A stretch of 64,000 nucleotides of DNA from Heyndrickxia sp050281185 (GTDB taxonomy: Bacteria > Bacillota > Bacilli > Bacillales > Bacillaceae_C), in assembly GCF_050281185.1 (NCBI RefSeq), contig NZ_JBNNWS010000005.1, positions 231,116 to 295,115 of the forward strand, written 5' to 3'. Positions 26,883 through 34,383 of this stretch are shown here, in pieces. Position numbers and translations under genes: made by a program. Positions within the stretch are counted from its first letter, which is position 1, and every line of letters starts with the position of its first letter. The notes beneath the pieces were generated by a model. The model made no database searches. It was not told the DNA's origin and saw only the letters and a list, made by a program, of their open reading frames with translations.

Positions 26883-27380
26883 CTATTGTTTCTTTTGTTG
26901 TTCTTTAAATTGTTTAAACTCATTATGCTCGTATGAAATCGAATATCCTACAAAAAGTCCATATAAAGCATATACACAAGCAGAAGCGATTATAGTATTT
27001 AAATCAATTCGAAAAAATGGCTTCATGCTAGGGAAAATCGGATTTAAGATGAAGAAAACGATTAAGAAAATAATCAAACCATAACCAATACCCATCCACA
27101 TTGTTTGCACTTTCTTTAATAGACCATAATAAACTAAAGCGGCACCTATCGATAATATTCCATATAATAAAATGGATAAAATAATCCCTATCCAGCTGTC
27201 TCTCCAAGTACCAACAGTAAATGGTTCTAATATGATATTTGGTTCAATTGTAGAAAAATTAAAATAGTAAAATAAATACCCTAATAGACTCCAAATAACC
27301 CCTCCTATAAAACCAGTTAAAATAACCAGAAGAATAAAAGAGCTTCTTTGATATGGATATTCTTCATTCATCTCTAACAT
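26883..27380 (-). CDS. yqhR: YqhR-like membrane protein
   Basis: 165 residues from ATG at 27380 (MLEMNEEYPYQ) behind GGGGGTG. Four membrane helices at about 12-35, 57-80, 88-112 and 125-150. No catalytic motif. Family of unknown function, conserved at this place in Bacillus, divergent from yqhQ. Confidence 0.8.
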   Translation of the reverse strand: MLEMNEEYPYQRSSFILLVILTGFIGGVIWSLLGYLFYYFNFSTIEPNIILEPFTVGTWRDSWIGIILSILLYGILSIGAALVYYGLLKKVQTMWMGIGYGLIIFLIVFFILNPIFPSMKPFFRIDLNTIIASACVYALYGLFVGYSISYEHNEFKQFKEQQKKQ

Positions 27381-27598
27381 ATGTGCACCCCCGAAATTCA
27401 TTCATTATCTTTAGAGTATCCACAAGTAATTAAGCTAGTCGTATTTTTGTTTTTTTAGTAAAATAAGTATATAGATTCTATCTTTTAATAGAAATTGTGG
27501 TAAAATAATAAACTATTTGTTATACCAGAAATTTCTAAAGTGTTTATAATAAATAACAACAATAAAAAGTTCAATCACAGAAATGGTTGGTGAAATTA

Positions 27599-28549
27599 GT
27601 GGAAGCTCAAAAAAAGCCCGCATATGGCGGCCAAGCAGTAATAGAGGGCGTTATGTTTGGAGGAAAGAATCAAACAGTAACTGCTGTTCGCAGGAAGGAC
27701 AATACAATTGATTATTTTTATTTACCTCGAAAGTCAAATCCTACTTTGCAAAAGCTAAAAAAGATTCCTTTTTTAAGAGGAATCATTGCGATTCTTGAGG
27801 CAAGCGCAAATGGTTCACAGCATTTAAATTTCTCTCATGAAAGATTTGATTTAGATCCAGAAAACGATCATAAAATAACCGAACAAAAAGTCTCTAAGAC
27901 TACAATGGTTTTAGGCGTTGCAACCGTCGGTGTCCTTTCTTTCATTTTTGGAAAGTTTGTTTTTACACTTGTTCCAGCAATTTTAGCTTCATTTACAAAA
28001 CCTGTATTTTCAAGTGATATTTCCCAAGTCCTTATTGAGGGCTTAATAAAACTGCTTCTATTATTAATCTATATATATGTCGTATCCTTAACACCAATTA
28101 TTAGACGTGTTTTTCAATATCATGGTGCTGAGCATAAAGTGATCAATACATTTGAAAATAATTTGGAGCTTACTGTTGAAAATGTTCAATCTCAATCTAG
28201 GTTACATTACCGTTGCGGAAGCAGCTTTATCATCTTTACAGTATTAGTAGGAGTTTTTATTTATATGTTTGTCCCTACTGATCCTTTATGGCTACGTATA
28301 GTTGATCGGCTAGCACTTATCCCCATTGTTTTAGGCGTTTCTTTTGAGGTGTTACAATTAACTAATAAGTTTAGAGATATTCCCGTACTTCGTTATTTAG
28401 GATATCCGGGACTCTGGCTTCAGCTTCTGACAACTAAAGAACCTTTAAACGATCAAGTCGAGGTTGCAATTGCTTCCTTTCAAGAATTATTGAAAGTAGA
28501 AAAAGATCATACACTTATTGAAGTAAATACACAAAATATCACTAGCTAA
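27599..28549 (+). CDS. yqhQ: DUF1385 membrane protein YqhQ
   Basis: 316 residues from GTG at 27599 (start uncertain; TTG at 27587 is also open). The DUF1385 signature YGGQAVIEGVMFGGKN is at the start. Then come LPRKSNPTLQKLKKIPFLRG and a membrane region (about 110-200) with QYHGAEHKVINTFE and YRCGSSFI. Distantly metallopeptidase-like in pattern (HGAEHK), but activity is unknown. Confidence 0.88.
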   Translation: MEAQKKPAYGGQAVIEGVMFGGKNQTVTAVRRKDNTIDYFYLPRKSNPTLQKLKKIPFLRGIIAILEASANGSQHLNFSHERFDLDPENDHKITEQKVSKTTMVLGVATVGVLSFIFGKFVFTLVPAILASFTKPVFSSDISQVLIEGLIKLLLLLIYIYVVSLTPIIRRVFQYHGAEHKVINTFENNLELTVENVQSQSRLHYRCGSSFIIFTVLVGVFIYMFVPTDPLWLRIVDRLALIPIVLGVSFEVLQLTNKFRDIPVLRYLGYPGLWLQLLTTKEPLNDQVEVAIASFQELLKVEKDHTLIEVNTQNITS

Positions 28550-28733
28550 CCATTTGCTCAGGCTATTGCCGGATAGTGAAATAATGGGTTTATTCGTTTC
28601 CTAATTCCCATCTCATCGCATATTCTAATACCAATACTTATATCCTTCAATAATCTTATTATGCGAAAAATTGGTATAAAAGGATAAATTTGCGGACAAA
28701 ATACTTATGATGCTCATAAGGGAGGTGGCTTTT

Positions 28734-29087
28734 TTGCTAATAAGAAAATGGCTTTTCGGTTTAGTTTTTTTACTTGCTATCATTGGATTTGGATCGTTAC
28801 TATTTCAACAGCCTGGGGCATTGTTTAAACAGTTAATTATCGGGGCTTTCATTATATGCGTTGTCTATATGATCTATCGAATCTGGTTAGGAAAACGCTC
28901 AGGTGCACAGGATAAGAGGGCTTTTCTAAAGGCTGCACGAAAATCAAAAAAACGGATAAAAAATCGCCAAACGTCCGCAACCACACATACACAAGCTTTA
29001 AAAAAGCCGATTCGAAAAAAATCTACAGCAAACTTAACTGTTATTGAAGGAAAAAAGGGTAAAAAGAAAAATCGAGCTATATATTAA
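28734..29087 (+). CDS. yqhP: YqhP-like small membrane protein
   Basis: 117 residues from TTG at 28734, eight bases after GGGAGGTGG; the frame is open nine codons further back through the RBS. Two hydrophobic helices (about 6-23 and 33-51) and a very Lys/Arg-rich tail (SKKRIKNRQ, KKGKKKNRAIY). Unknown function; the basic tail may touch nucleic acid or lipid head groups. Confidence 0.75.
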   Translation: MLIRKWLFGLVFLLAIIGFGSLLFQQPGALFKQLIIGAFIICVVYMIYRIWLGKRSGAQDKRAFLKAARKSKKRIKNRQTSATTHTQALKKPIRKKSTANLTVIEGKKGKKKNRAIY

Positions 29088-29121
29088 GAAAAACACTAAT
29101 CATTTTCAAATGTGAGAAGAA

Positions 29122-29156
29122 AAGAAATCGCTATATAGCAGATTTCTCTTTTTTTC
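29122..29156 (+). terminator. yqhP terminator
   Basis: Stem AGAAATC/GATTTCT around GCTATATAGCA, followed by CTTTTTTTC. Confidence 0.85.
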
Positions 29157-29164
29157 GTTAATTA

Positions 29165-30055
29165 TTAATATGACCATGTTTTTAAAAATTCTTCTGTTCT
29201 TGAACGCCCTAATTCTATTAGGGCGTCTTTTTTTTCCTTTGTTATTTGAAAGTCAGTTGAAGAGTAGTTCTTAGCAGGAATAAAGACGATATCCTTTTCA
29301 AGCCTTCTTGAAATATATCTTGCATCATGTGCATCTTTCATCGTTTCAAACAATGCTTCAAATAATTGAATACCGTTGCGAATTTTGTGTTTTGGATGCT
29401 CACTTATTTTATAACTTAATGTAAGCCCAATAACTGGACGAATTTTTTTAATTTCACTTTTTACAAATATCCACATTGGAAAGTTACTTAATACAGCACC
29501 ATCGACCATGATATTGGTCCCCTCTAAGCTGCGAAGTTTAACAGGTTCAAAAAAATAAGGAATATTACAACTCATTCTGATAGCCTTTGCAACGGGAAAA
29601 CTATCAATTGGTACTCCGTACTGTACTAGGTCATCAGGTAAAACTAGCAATCTACCATTACTTAGATCAGATGCCACCACTTTAAGGGAATTTTTCGGCA
29701 AATCTGAAAAAGTATATACACCCTTCACTCTCAACATCTCGCCTATCCAATCTTCTAATGCCTTTCCTCTATACAGTCCTAGCCGCCAATAAAGTAATAA
29801 CCATTTGGTAATTTGATTTGGAAATGGTAACCATGTTTTTCGCGAATCTAATAACTTTTGAAATTGGATTTGATCAGTGAGGCTTATCATTTCTTGACTC
29901 GAATATCCTGCTGCAATTAATCCTGCAATAATGGATCCTGCACTTGTTCCAGCTACACGCTTCAATTTGAAGCCTTTCAATTCTAAAGCCTCATATGCCC
30001 CAATCAATGCTAAGCCCTTCATCCCACCTCCAGAAAACACCCCATCAATTTCCAT
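29165..30055 (-). CDS. yqhO: Patatin-like phospholipase YqhO
   Basis: 296 residues from ATG at 30055 (MEIDGVFSGGGMKG), nine bases after AAAGGGG. The frame is open 37 codons upstream, but that part overlaps the nrdJ terminator. The patatin fold is intact: oxyanion loop SGGGMKG, nucleophile in GTSAGS, and catalytic Asp in VDGAVLSNFP. Probable acyl hydrolase; substrate unknown. Confidence 0.88.
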   Translation of the reverse strand: MEIDGVFSGGGMKGLALIGAYEALELKGFKLKRVAGTSAGSIIAGLIAAGYSSQEMISLTDQIQFQKLLDSRKTWLPFPNQITKWLLLYWRLGLYRGKALEDWIGEMLRVKGVYTFSDLPKNSLKVVASDLSNGRLLVLPDDLVQYGVPIDSFPVAKAIRMSCNIPYFFEPVKLRSLEGTNIMVDGAVLSNFPMWIFVKSEIKKIRPVIGLTLSYKISEHPKHKIRNGIQLFEALFETMKDAHDARYISRRLEKDIVFIPAKNYSSTDFQITKEKKDALIELGRSRTEEFLKTWSY

Positions 30056-30138
30056 TCTACGCATCCCCTTTGGTGTCAATTCTCTTGTTATATTCTTAAG
30101 ATGAAGATGGCAAAAATAGAACCTACATCCGCGAAATA

Positions 30139-30174
30139 ATAAAAAGGGATAGGTTAAAAAACCCATCCCTTTTC
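30139..30174 (-). terminator. nrdJ terminator
   Basis: Minus strand stem AAAAGGGATGGG/CCTATCCCTTTT followed by TTATT, right after the nrdJ stop. Confidence 0.85.
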
Positions 30175-30180
30175 ATCCAA

Positions 30181-31302
30181 TTATAAACCACATCTTAATT
30201 GCGCATTGCAATTATCACATGTATTACAGCCGCCTATTTCTTTGACAGTACCTTTACGGCAAACTGGGCATGTATTTCCAATCTCAGAACCAATGGTTAC
30301 ACTTGTTGAACGTAAATCTTGGATTGTGTCAACTAAAACTACTGCTTGTTTTTCTTTCGTATTGTCCAATCCACTTCCATCATCAGCTTGATTTTCTTCT
30401 GCTTTTAATGTTAAAACTTGTGAGTCTCTGCTGCCATCAACATAGACTGTTCCGCCTTTTGCTCCACCTTTATAAAGACGTTCATATACTTTTTGAACTT
30501 GCTCAACAGTATACCCACGTGGAGCATTAACTGTTTTTGATATAGAGCTATCAATCCAGCGTTGGATAATGCATTGAACATCTGCATGTGCTTCTGGCGC
30601 CAGCTCCATCGCTGTTACAAACCAGTTTGGTAATTGGTCAGAATTAGCTTCAGGATTCTCATGCAAATATTCTTGCACGATTTCTGCTTTTACCTCGATA
30701 AATTTCCCTAAACGGCCACTACGATAATAAGTGAATGAAAAATATGGTTCAAGTCCTGTAGAACAACCAATCATCGTACCAGTTGAACCAGTTGGTGCGA
30801 CAGTTAATAAATGAGAGTTACGAATACCATGTTCAAGGATAGACTCGCGAATGTCCTCTGGCATTTTCTTCATAAATCCTGATTGGATAAAGGCATTACG
30901 TAATCGATTCGTTTGTTCAGCTGTTTCCCCTTGTAAAAATGGGAAGCTTCCCTTTTCCTTTGCCAATTCAATAGAGGCACGATATGCAGTAGTTGCTATC
31001 GTTTCCATCACATTATCAACTAGCTGGTTCCCTTCTTCTGAACCGTATTCCTTTTCACAATAGATAAGTAAGTCAGCTAGTCCCATTACCCCAAGACCTA
31101 CTCGACGTTCACCGAGTGCTTGTTTTTTATTTTCTTCAAGGAAATATGGTGTTGCATTAATTACATTGTCTTGAAGACGTACACCAATTTCAACGGTACG
31201 TTTCAGCTTTTCAAAATCAACTGTTTTGTTCACCTTATCAGCCATTTGCGCTAAGTTTACAGCTGCTAAATTACAGACTGAATATGGTGCAAGAGGTTGT
31301 TC
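30181..31302 (-). CDS. nrdJ: NrdJ ribonucleotide reductase, exon 3 (C-terminal 373 aa)
   Basis: Starts with the Glu codon of the NPCGE active-site motif. Then comes EQPLAPYSVCNLAAVNL, whose Cys is the second member of the redox pair at the active site. Further signatures are GERRVGLGVMGLADLL, APTGSTGTMIGCSTGLEPYF and a C-terminal Cys-rich tail (CPVC, CNTCDNCNAQLRCGL) that rereduces the active site. This architecture is of the class II, adenosylcobalamin-dependent (NrdJ) type. The apparent TTG start at 31305 is an artefact: its last base is the terminal G of intron 2. Joined with exons 1 and 2, the product has 853 residues. Confidence 0.92.
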   Translation of the reverse strand, partial: EQPLAPYSVCNLAAVNLAQMADKVNKTVDFEKLKRTVEIGVRLQDNVINATPYFLEENKKQALGERRVGLGVMGLADLLIYCEKEYGSEEGNQLVDNVMETIATTAYRASIELAKEKGSFPFLQGETAEQTNRLRNAFIQSGFMKKMPEDIRESILEHGIRNSHLLTVAPTGSTGTMIGCSTGLEPYFSFTYYRSGRLGKFIEVKAEIVQEYLHENPEANSDQLPNWFVTAMELAPEAHADVQCIIQRWIDSSISKTVNAPRGYTVEQVQKVYERLYKGGAKGGTVYVDGSRDSQVLTLKAEENQADDGSGLDNTKEKQAVVLVDTIQDLRSTSVTIGSEIGNTCPVCRKGTVKEIGGCNTCDNCNAQLRCGL

Positions 31303-31581
31303 CAATATTGTTATCCTAAAGGCTTTTTATCCTTTAGCTCTTACAGTTCATCTTCCTGTAAGTTCGGCATATATTTTCATTGTGCTGATATTAACTCATT
31401 CCATATTCAACACAATGCTGCGGCCTCTTGGGTAGATTATATTCTACTAAAGAAAAGTAGTTTCACTACCTATGCTCTGCCCCTGACTATCCTATTATAG
31501 ATAGCCTTCGGTTCGGATTCCCACTCTCAGGGTTCCCGCTTAATTCCGCAGTTTTTTACATGAGGCAAACTAAGCTACCTT
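31303..31581 (-). ncRNA. Group I intron 2 in nrdJ (279 nt, ORF-less)
   Basis: P1: exon end CATGTGGU pairs with intron GCCTCATG (7 of 8, with U-G at the splice site). P10: 3' exon GAAC pairs with the adjacent GTTT. P3: CTGCGG/CCGCAG. The P/Q region AAGCGGGAAC/AATCCG resembles phage T4 td. P7: GCATA/TATGC, inside R-like GGCAGAGCATAG and S-like AATATATGCC. P8: CATTGTG/CACAATG. P9: CTTACAG/CTGTAAG. P9.x: CTAAAGG/CCTTTAG. Extra hairpins between P7 and P3 suggest subgroup IA. The intron ends in G and begins after U. Stops occur in frame, so it is not an intein. Confidence 0.88.
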
Positions 31582-32226
31582 ACCACATGGATTTGTTGCT
31601 ACTACCTTTTGCCCATAAGCTTTTGCATTGGTCATGTCATTTGCATTGTCGATAAAGAAAATTCCCGGTTCTGCAGAATAGGTTGCACAAATATTGATAA
31701 GATTCCATAATTCTTGTGCTTTAATTTTGCGATAAGTTCTAACTTTATGCCCTAGCTTTTCCCATTCACGAACATCGCCAACTTCATGCCATTGCGTATT
31801 ATAGATTTTCATTTCGTCAGAATGATAATTTTCAACATCAGGGAAACGTAATTCATAATCTTCATTGCTTTCTACTGCATCCATAAAATCCCTTGTTAAA
31901 CAAACAGAAATGTTAGCACCTGTTAAAAACTCTGGATTATGAACGGTATATGTTCCGCCTAATTTTAATTTCTCTTCAGCTTCTTTAATGATGCTTTCAT
32001 TAAAGCCTCCAAGACCAGGAATTGTTTTATAGTTAATGATTCCTTGATACATTGCTTTTTCTTGTTCTGTCAAAGTAGTAAATTTCAACTTATCCTTTGC
32101 ATGCTTTTTAATCGACTCATCATTTGTATTTTCAATTAGGAATCGTAAAATACGCGGATTTTGCATTTTAGAAATGATGAATTCCACAATATCAGGGTGC
32201 CATGATGAAAGCATAATCATTTGCGC
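31582..32226 (-). CDS. nrdJ: NrdJ ribonucleotide reductase, exon 2 (215 aa)
   Basis: Codes from the Ala after GGSRRG through AQMIMLSSWHPDIVEFI, GANISVCLTRDFMDAV and NICATYSAEPGIFFID to VVATNPCG. It holds the catalytic Asn and the thiyl-radical Cys of NPCG. The frame then meets AAG GTA GCT TAG inside intron 2. It has no RBS or start codon of its own: the TTG ahead of it ends in the last base of intron 1. Splicing at 32226/32672 gives GGSRRGAQMIML, as expected for the family. Confidence 0.92.
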
Positions 32227-32671
32227 CAATTTGTTACGTTGATTCGTTAGATCAACTCTCTAAGTCTCCCTAGAGTTCAGACCATATCTTACACTCATCT
32301 GAGTGCCCTCGCACTTCGGAATCACTTGATTCCTACTCTACTCGCTTCCACTTATTTGTGTGCTTTCGATGGTCGTTGAACCTTCACCAATTAACAGGTG
32401 CTTGGCTGCTGATTGTCTTTGACCACTTACTGTTTTTAAGCATTCACGCTTACTGTTTCCAGTTACGTTGTAGCCAGTAAGTCATTTATGATGCTTTTAA
32501 CAAAAATTTTGCTTTTTCGCGGGTGCTTTGCATCATATGGTTGCATGTCATTCACCTCAAATTTAATATAAAAATTTATATCTTTCTTGGGTGTAATTTA
32601 ACATGTTTGACCATAAAGAGTTTCCAGCAATTCACGAGGTTTATTTATAGACGAGGCACTCATGCTAATTT
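32227..32671 (-). ncRNA. Group I intron 1 in nrdJ (445 nt)
   Basis: P1: exon end AGACGTGGU pairs with intron GCCTCGTCT (8 of 9, with U-G at the splice site). P3: CCTCG/CGAGG. P: GAATTGCTGGAAAC; Q: AATCAGCAGCCAAG; R: GGTTCAACGACCATC; S: AAGATATGGTCTGAAC; all close to the group I consensus. P7: GACCAT/ATGGTC. P6: CACC/GGTG. P8: CACTC/GAGTG. P9: CTCTA/TAGAG. P9.x: GTTGAT/ATCAAC. A GGAATCA/TGATTCC hairpin lies between P7 and P3, typical of IA introns. The large P5 arm (about 200 nt) contains a 27-codon ORF. The intron ends in G. Confidence 0.93.
32463..32546 (-). CDS. 27-codon ORF in the P5 arm of intron 1, possible remnant
   Basis: ATG at 32546 follows GAGGTGA with a good spacing. The product is MQPYDAKHPRKSKIFVKSII plus NDLLATT. 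It is too short for a homing endonuclease and no LAGLIDADG, GIY-YIG or HNH motif is seen. It may be the worn-down start of an intron ORF, or chance. Translation from it would cross core elements of the intron. Confidence 0.25.
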   Translation of the reverse strand: MQPYDAKHPRKSKIFVKSIINDLLATT

Positions 32672-33466
32672 ACCACGTCTTGATCCGCCTTGTTCTACAA
32701 GATGTGTAAGTTTAGCAATGTCATCGAGCCATGAAACTGATCCAGAGGACTTACCGTTTACACCTTTTGCTAATGTATTTCTCGGACGAAGAGTCGAACC
32801 ATTCGTTCCAACTCCGCCACCTCTGCTCATAATTTCCATTACTTGTTTTCGGTGCTCAGAAATCCCTTCACGTGAATCCGGTACAAACGGCATCACATAA
32901 CAATTAAAGTAAGTAACTTCCGTATCCGCACCAGCACCGTATAGAACCCTGCCTGCAGGTACAAAATTTAAGTTTACGAGTTCTTGATAGAACTTTTCAA
33001 ACCATTCTTGTTTCTTTTCTTCCGTTTCTTCTACCGAAGCTAAGCCTGTTGCGTTTCTTTTTGCAATTTGCTCATAATACACTTCTAACGGTTTTTCGAT
33101 AATATCTAGTGGTCTAGTAATAATCCCTGTTTCTATTTCCTTTGGATCATCCAGTGCACCTCGATATTCCTCATCAATAAGCACATCTGCCATTTTCTTT
33201 TCCCAGTCGATGTTTTTGATAAAACCTAGTCCGCGTGCAGGGAATGTTGGGTCCTCTTTAATCGTCAATACCACAAAATCACCATTTGCTAGTGTGATTT
33301 TCTCCGTATCCTTAAATGCATAACGATCAATCATCACTAGACGAGATACACCTTTATGTGTAATCTTCATATCCGGGGTAACAGGATGTACTTGAGAAAA
33401 CAATTTGATATCCTTATTTAATTGTTCCTCATTAATCTTTACTTCATTTGTAAACGCAACAGACAT
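32672..33466 (-). CDS. nrdJ: NrdJ ribonucleotide reductase, exon 1 (N-terminal 265 aa)
   Basis: Starts MSVAFTNEVKINEEQL at ATG 33466 (AAGGAG upstream) and runs to VEQGGSRRG. It carries LVNLNFVPAGRVLYGAG and the first redox Cys in VTYFNCYVMPF. NrdJ reduces ribonucleotides to deoxyribonucleotides with a B12-generated thiyl radical and works with or without oxygen. No ATP-cone is recognised at the N-terminus. The exon stops at GGT 32674-32672, followed in the intron by AAA TTA GCA TGA. Two NrdR-box-like sites lie about 110-150 bases upstream. Confidence 0.92.
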
Positions 33467-33891
33467 ATTGACAACTCCTTCTATCTTTCTAGCAATTACT
33501 CTTTTCTGTTTCTCTCGTTGTTTTGTCTTATTTAAATTACCATAAACGTATATAGAAAATCAATAAATAAATACAATATATTGTGTTATGACCTTTATTA
33601 CACATACTATATATTGCGCAAGAGTTGAACTTTGTTCTTTTTTGTCAAATCGTAAAATAAACAAAACAAGGAGAAAAAAAGAGAATAGAAGAGGTATAGA
33701 ATTATTTTTAATTATTTTTTAATCATTTTCGTGGTTGCACATTTTGGATGCTTATAAAAACAAGGGAAATGCTATATTCATCATTTTATCTATAAAAATA
33801 AAAAAGTTTTTTTCGTTAAAAAGTTTTGATTCCTAACCTATTGATGAATATAATAGAAGATAGTGTTACTTCGTAGAAAGGAGAAAGTCTT
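33467..33891. promoter_or_regulatory. nrdJ/yqhL intergenic region with tandem NrdR boxes
   Basis: Box 1 ACAATATATTGT (33573-33584) and box 2 ACTATATATTGC (33606-33617) fit the NrdR box ACAC-W-ATATA-W-GTGT pattern. Their centres are 33 bases apart, about three helical turns, as is usual for NrdR pairs. NrdR represses RNR genes when dATP is high. No cobalamin riboswitch motif is seen in the gap. The right part (33720-33891) is A/T-rich and must carry the yqhL promoter. Confidence 0.7.
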
Positions 33892-34272
33892 GTGACAAGT
33901 TTATATTTTCTTATTATTGTAATCATTGCTGTTATCACTTACACTCTTTACAATTATTTCTCTCAAAAAAGAGCGGTCAAAACGATAAATGAGGAAGAGT
34001 TTAAAGCTGGATATCGTAAAGCGCAATTAATCGACGTTCGCGAAGCGAATGAATTCGAGGGTGGACATATACTAGGTGCTCGTAATATTCCATTGTCTCA
34101 AATGAAGATGAGAATGAAAGAAATTCGACCTGATAAGCCCGTCTATTTATATTGTCAAAGCGGTCTTCGCAGCGGAAGAGCAGCCCAGATGCTTTATCGA
34201 AAAGGCTACAAAGATCTGTATCATTTACAAGGTGGCTTTAAAAAGTGGACTGGCAAAATAAAATCAAAATAA
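33892..34272 (+). CDS. yqhL: Membrane-anchored rhodanese YqhL
   Basis: 126 residues from GTG at 33892 (AAAGGAG upstream). One N-terminal membrane helix (about 3-20), then a single rhodanese domain with LIDVREANEFEGGHILGARNIP. Active-site Cys is in YLYCQSGLRSGRAA. Probable sulfurtransferase at the membrane; the sulfur acceptor is unknown. Divergent from nrdJ. Confidence 0.93.
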   Translation: MTSLYFLIIVIIAVITYTLYNYFSQKRAVKTINEEEFKAGYRKAQLIDVREANEFEGGHILGARNIPLSQMKMRMKEIRPDKPVYLYCQSGLRSGRAAQMLYRKGYKDLYHLQGGFKKWTGKIKSK

Positions 34273-34282
34273 CTAACATTAA

Positions 34283-34308
34283 CCGTAGTGAATAAACTAC
34301 GGTTTTTA
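34283..34308 (+). terminator. yqhL terminator
   Basis: Stem CCGTAG/CTACGG followed by TTTTT. Confidence 0.85.
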
Positions 34309-34350
34309 ACTTAATCCTCTGAGTTCGTCAATGATTTAATAAATATTAAT

Positions 34351-34380
34351 AAAGGCCTCCACTTTTTAGTAGAGGCCTTT
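34351..34380 (-). terminator. gcv operon terminator
   Basis: Stem AAAGGCCTC/GAGGCCTTT right after the gcvPB stop on the minus strand; the T tract is short. Confidence 0.8.
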
Positions 34381-34383
34381 TAA

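Noticed and set aside
31303..32671. Inteins or group II introns in nrdJ
   Set aside because: Stop codons appear within four codons of each exon end, so no intein. No group II domain V or 5' GUGYG boundary is seen, and pieces of 279 and 445 nt fit group I.
30181..33466. nrdJ as a frameshifted pseudogene in three pieces
   Set aside because: Exon sequences show no lost residues and join in frame at conserved motifs, and the gaps carry group I intron cores. Random decay would not give this.
33467..33891. Cobalamin riboswitch ahead of nrdJ
   Set aside because: No B12-box-like sequence or multi-helix core could be found on the minus strand; only NrdR-like dyads.
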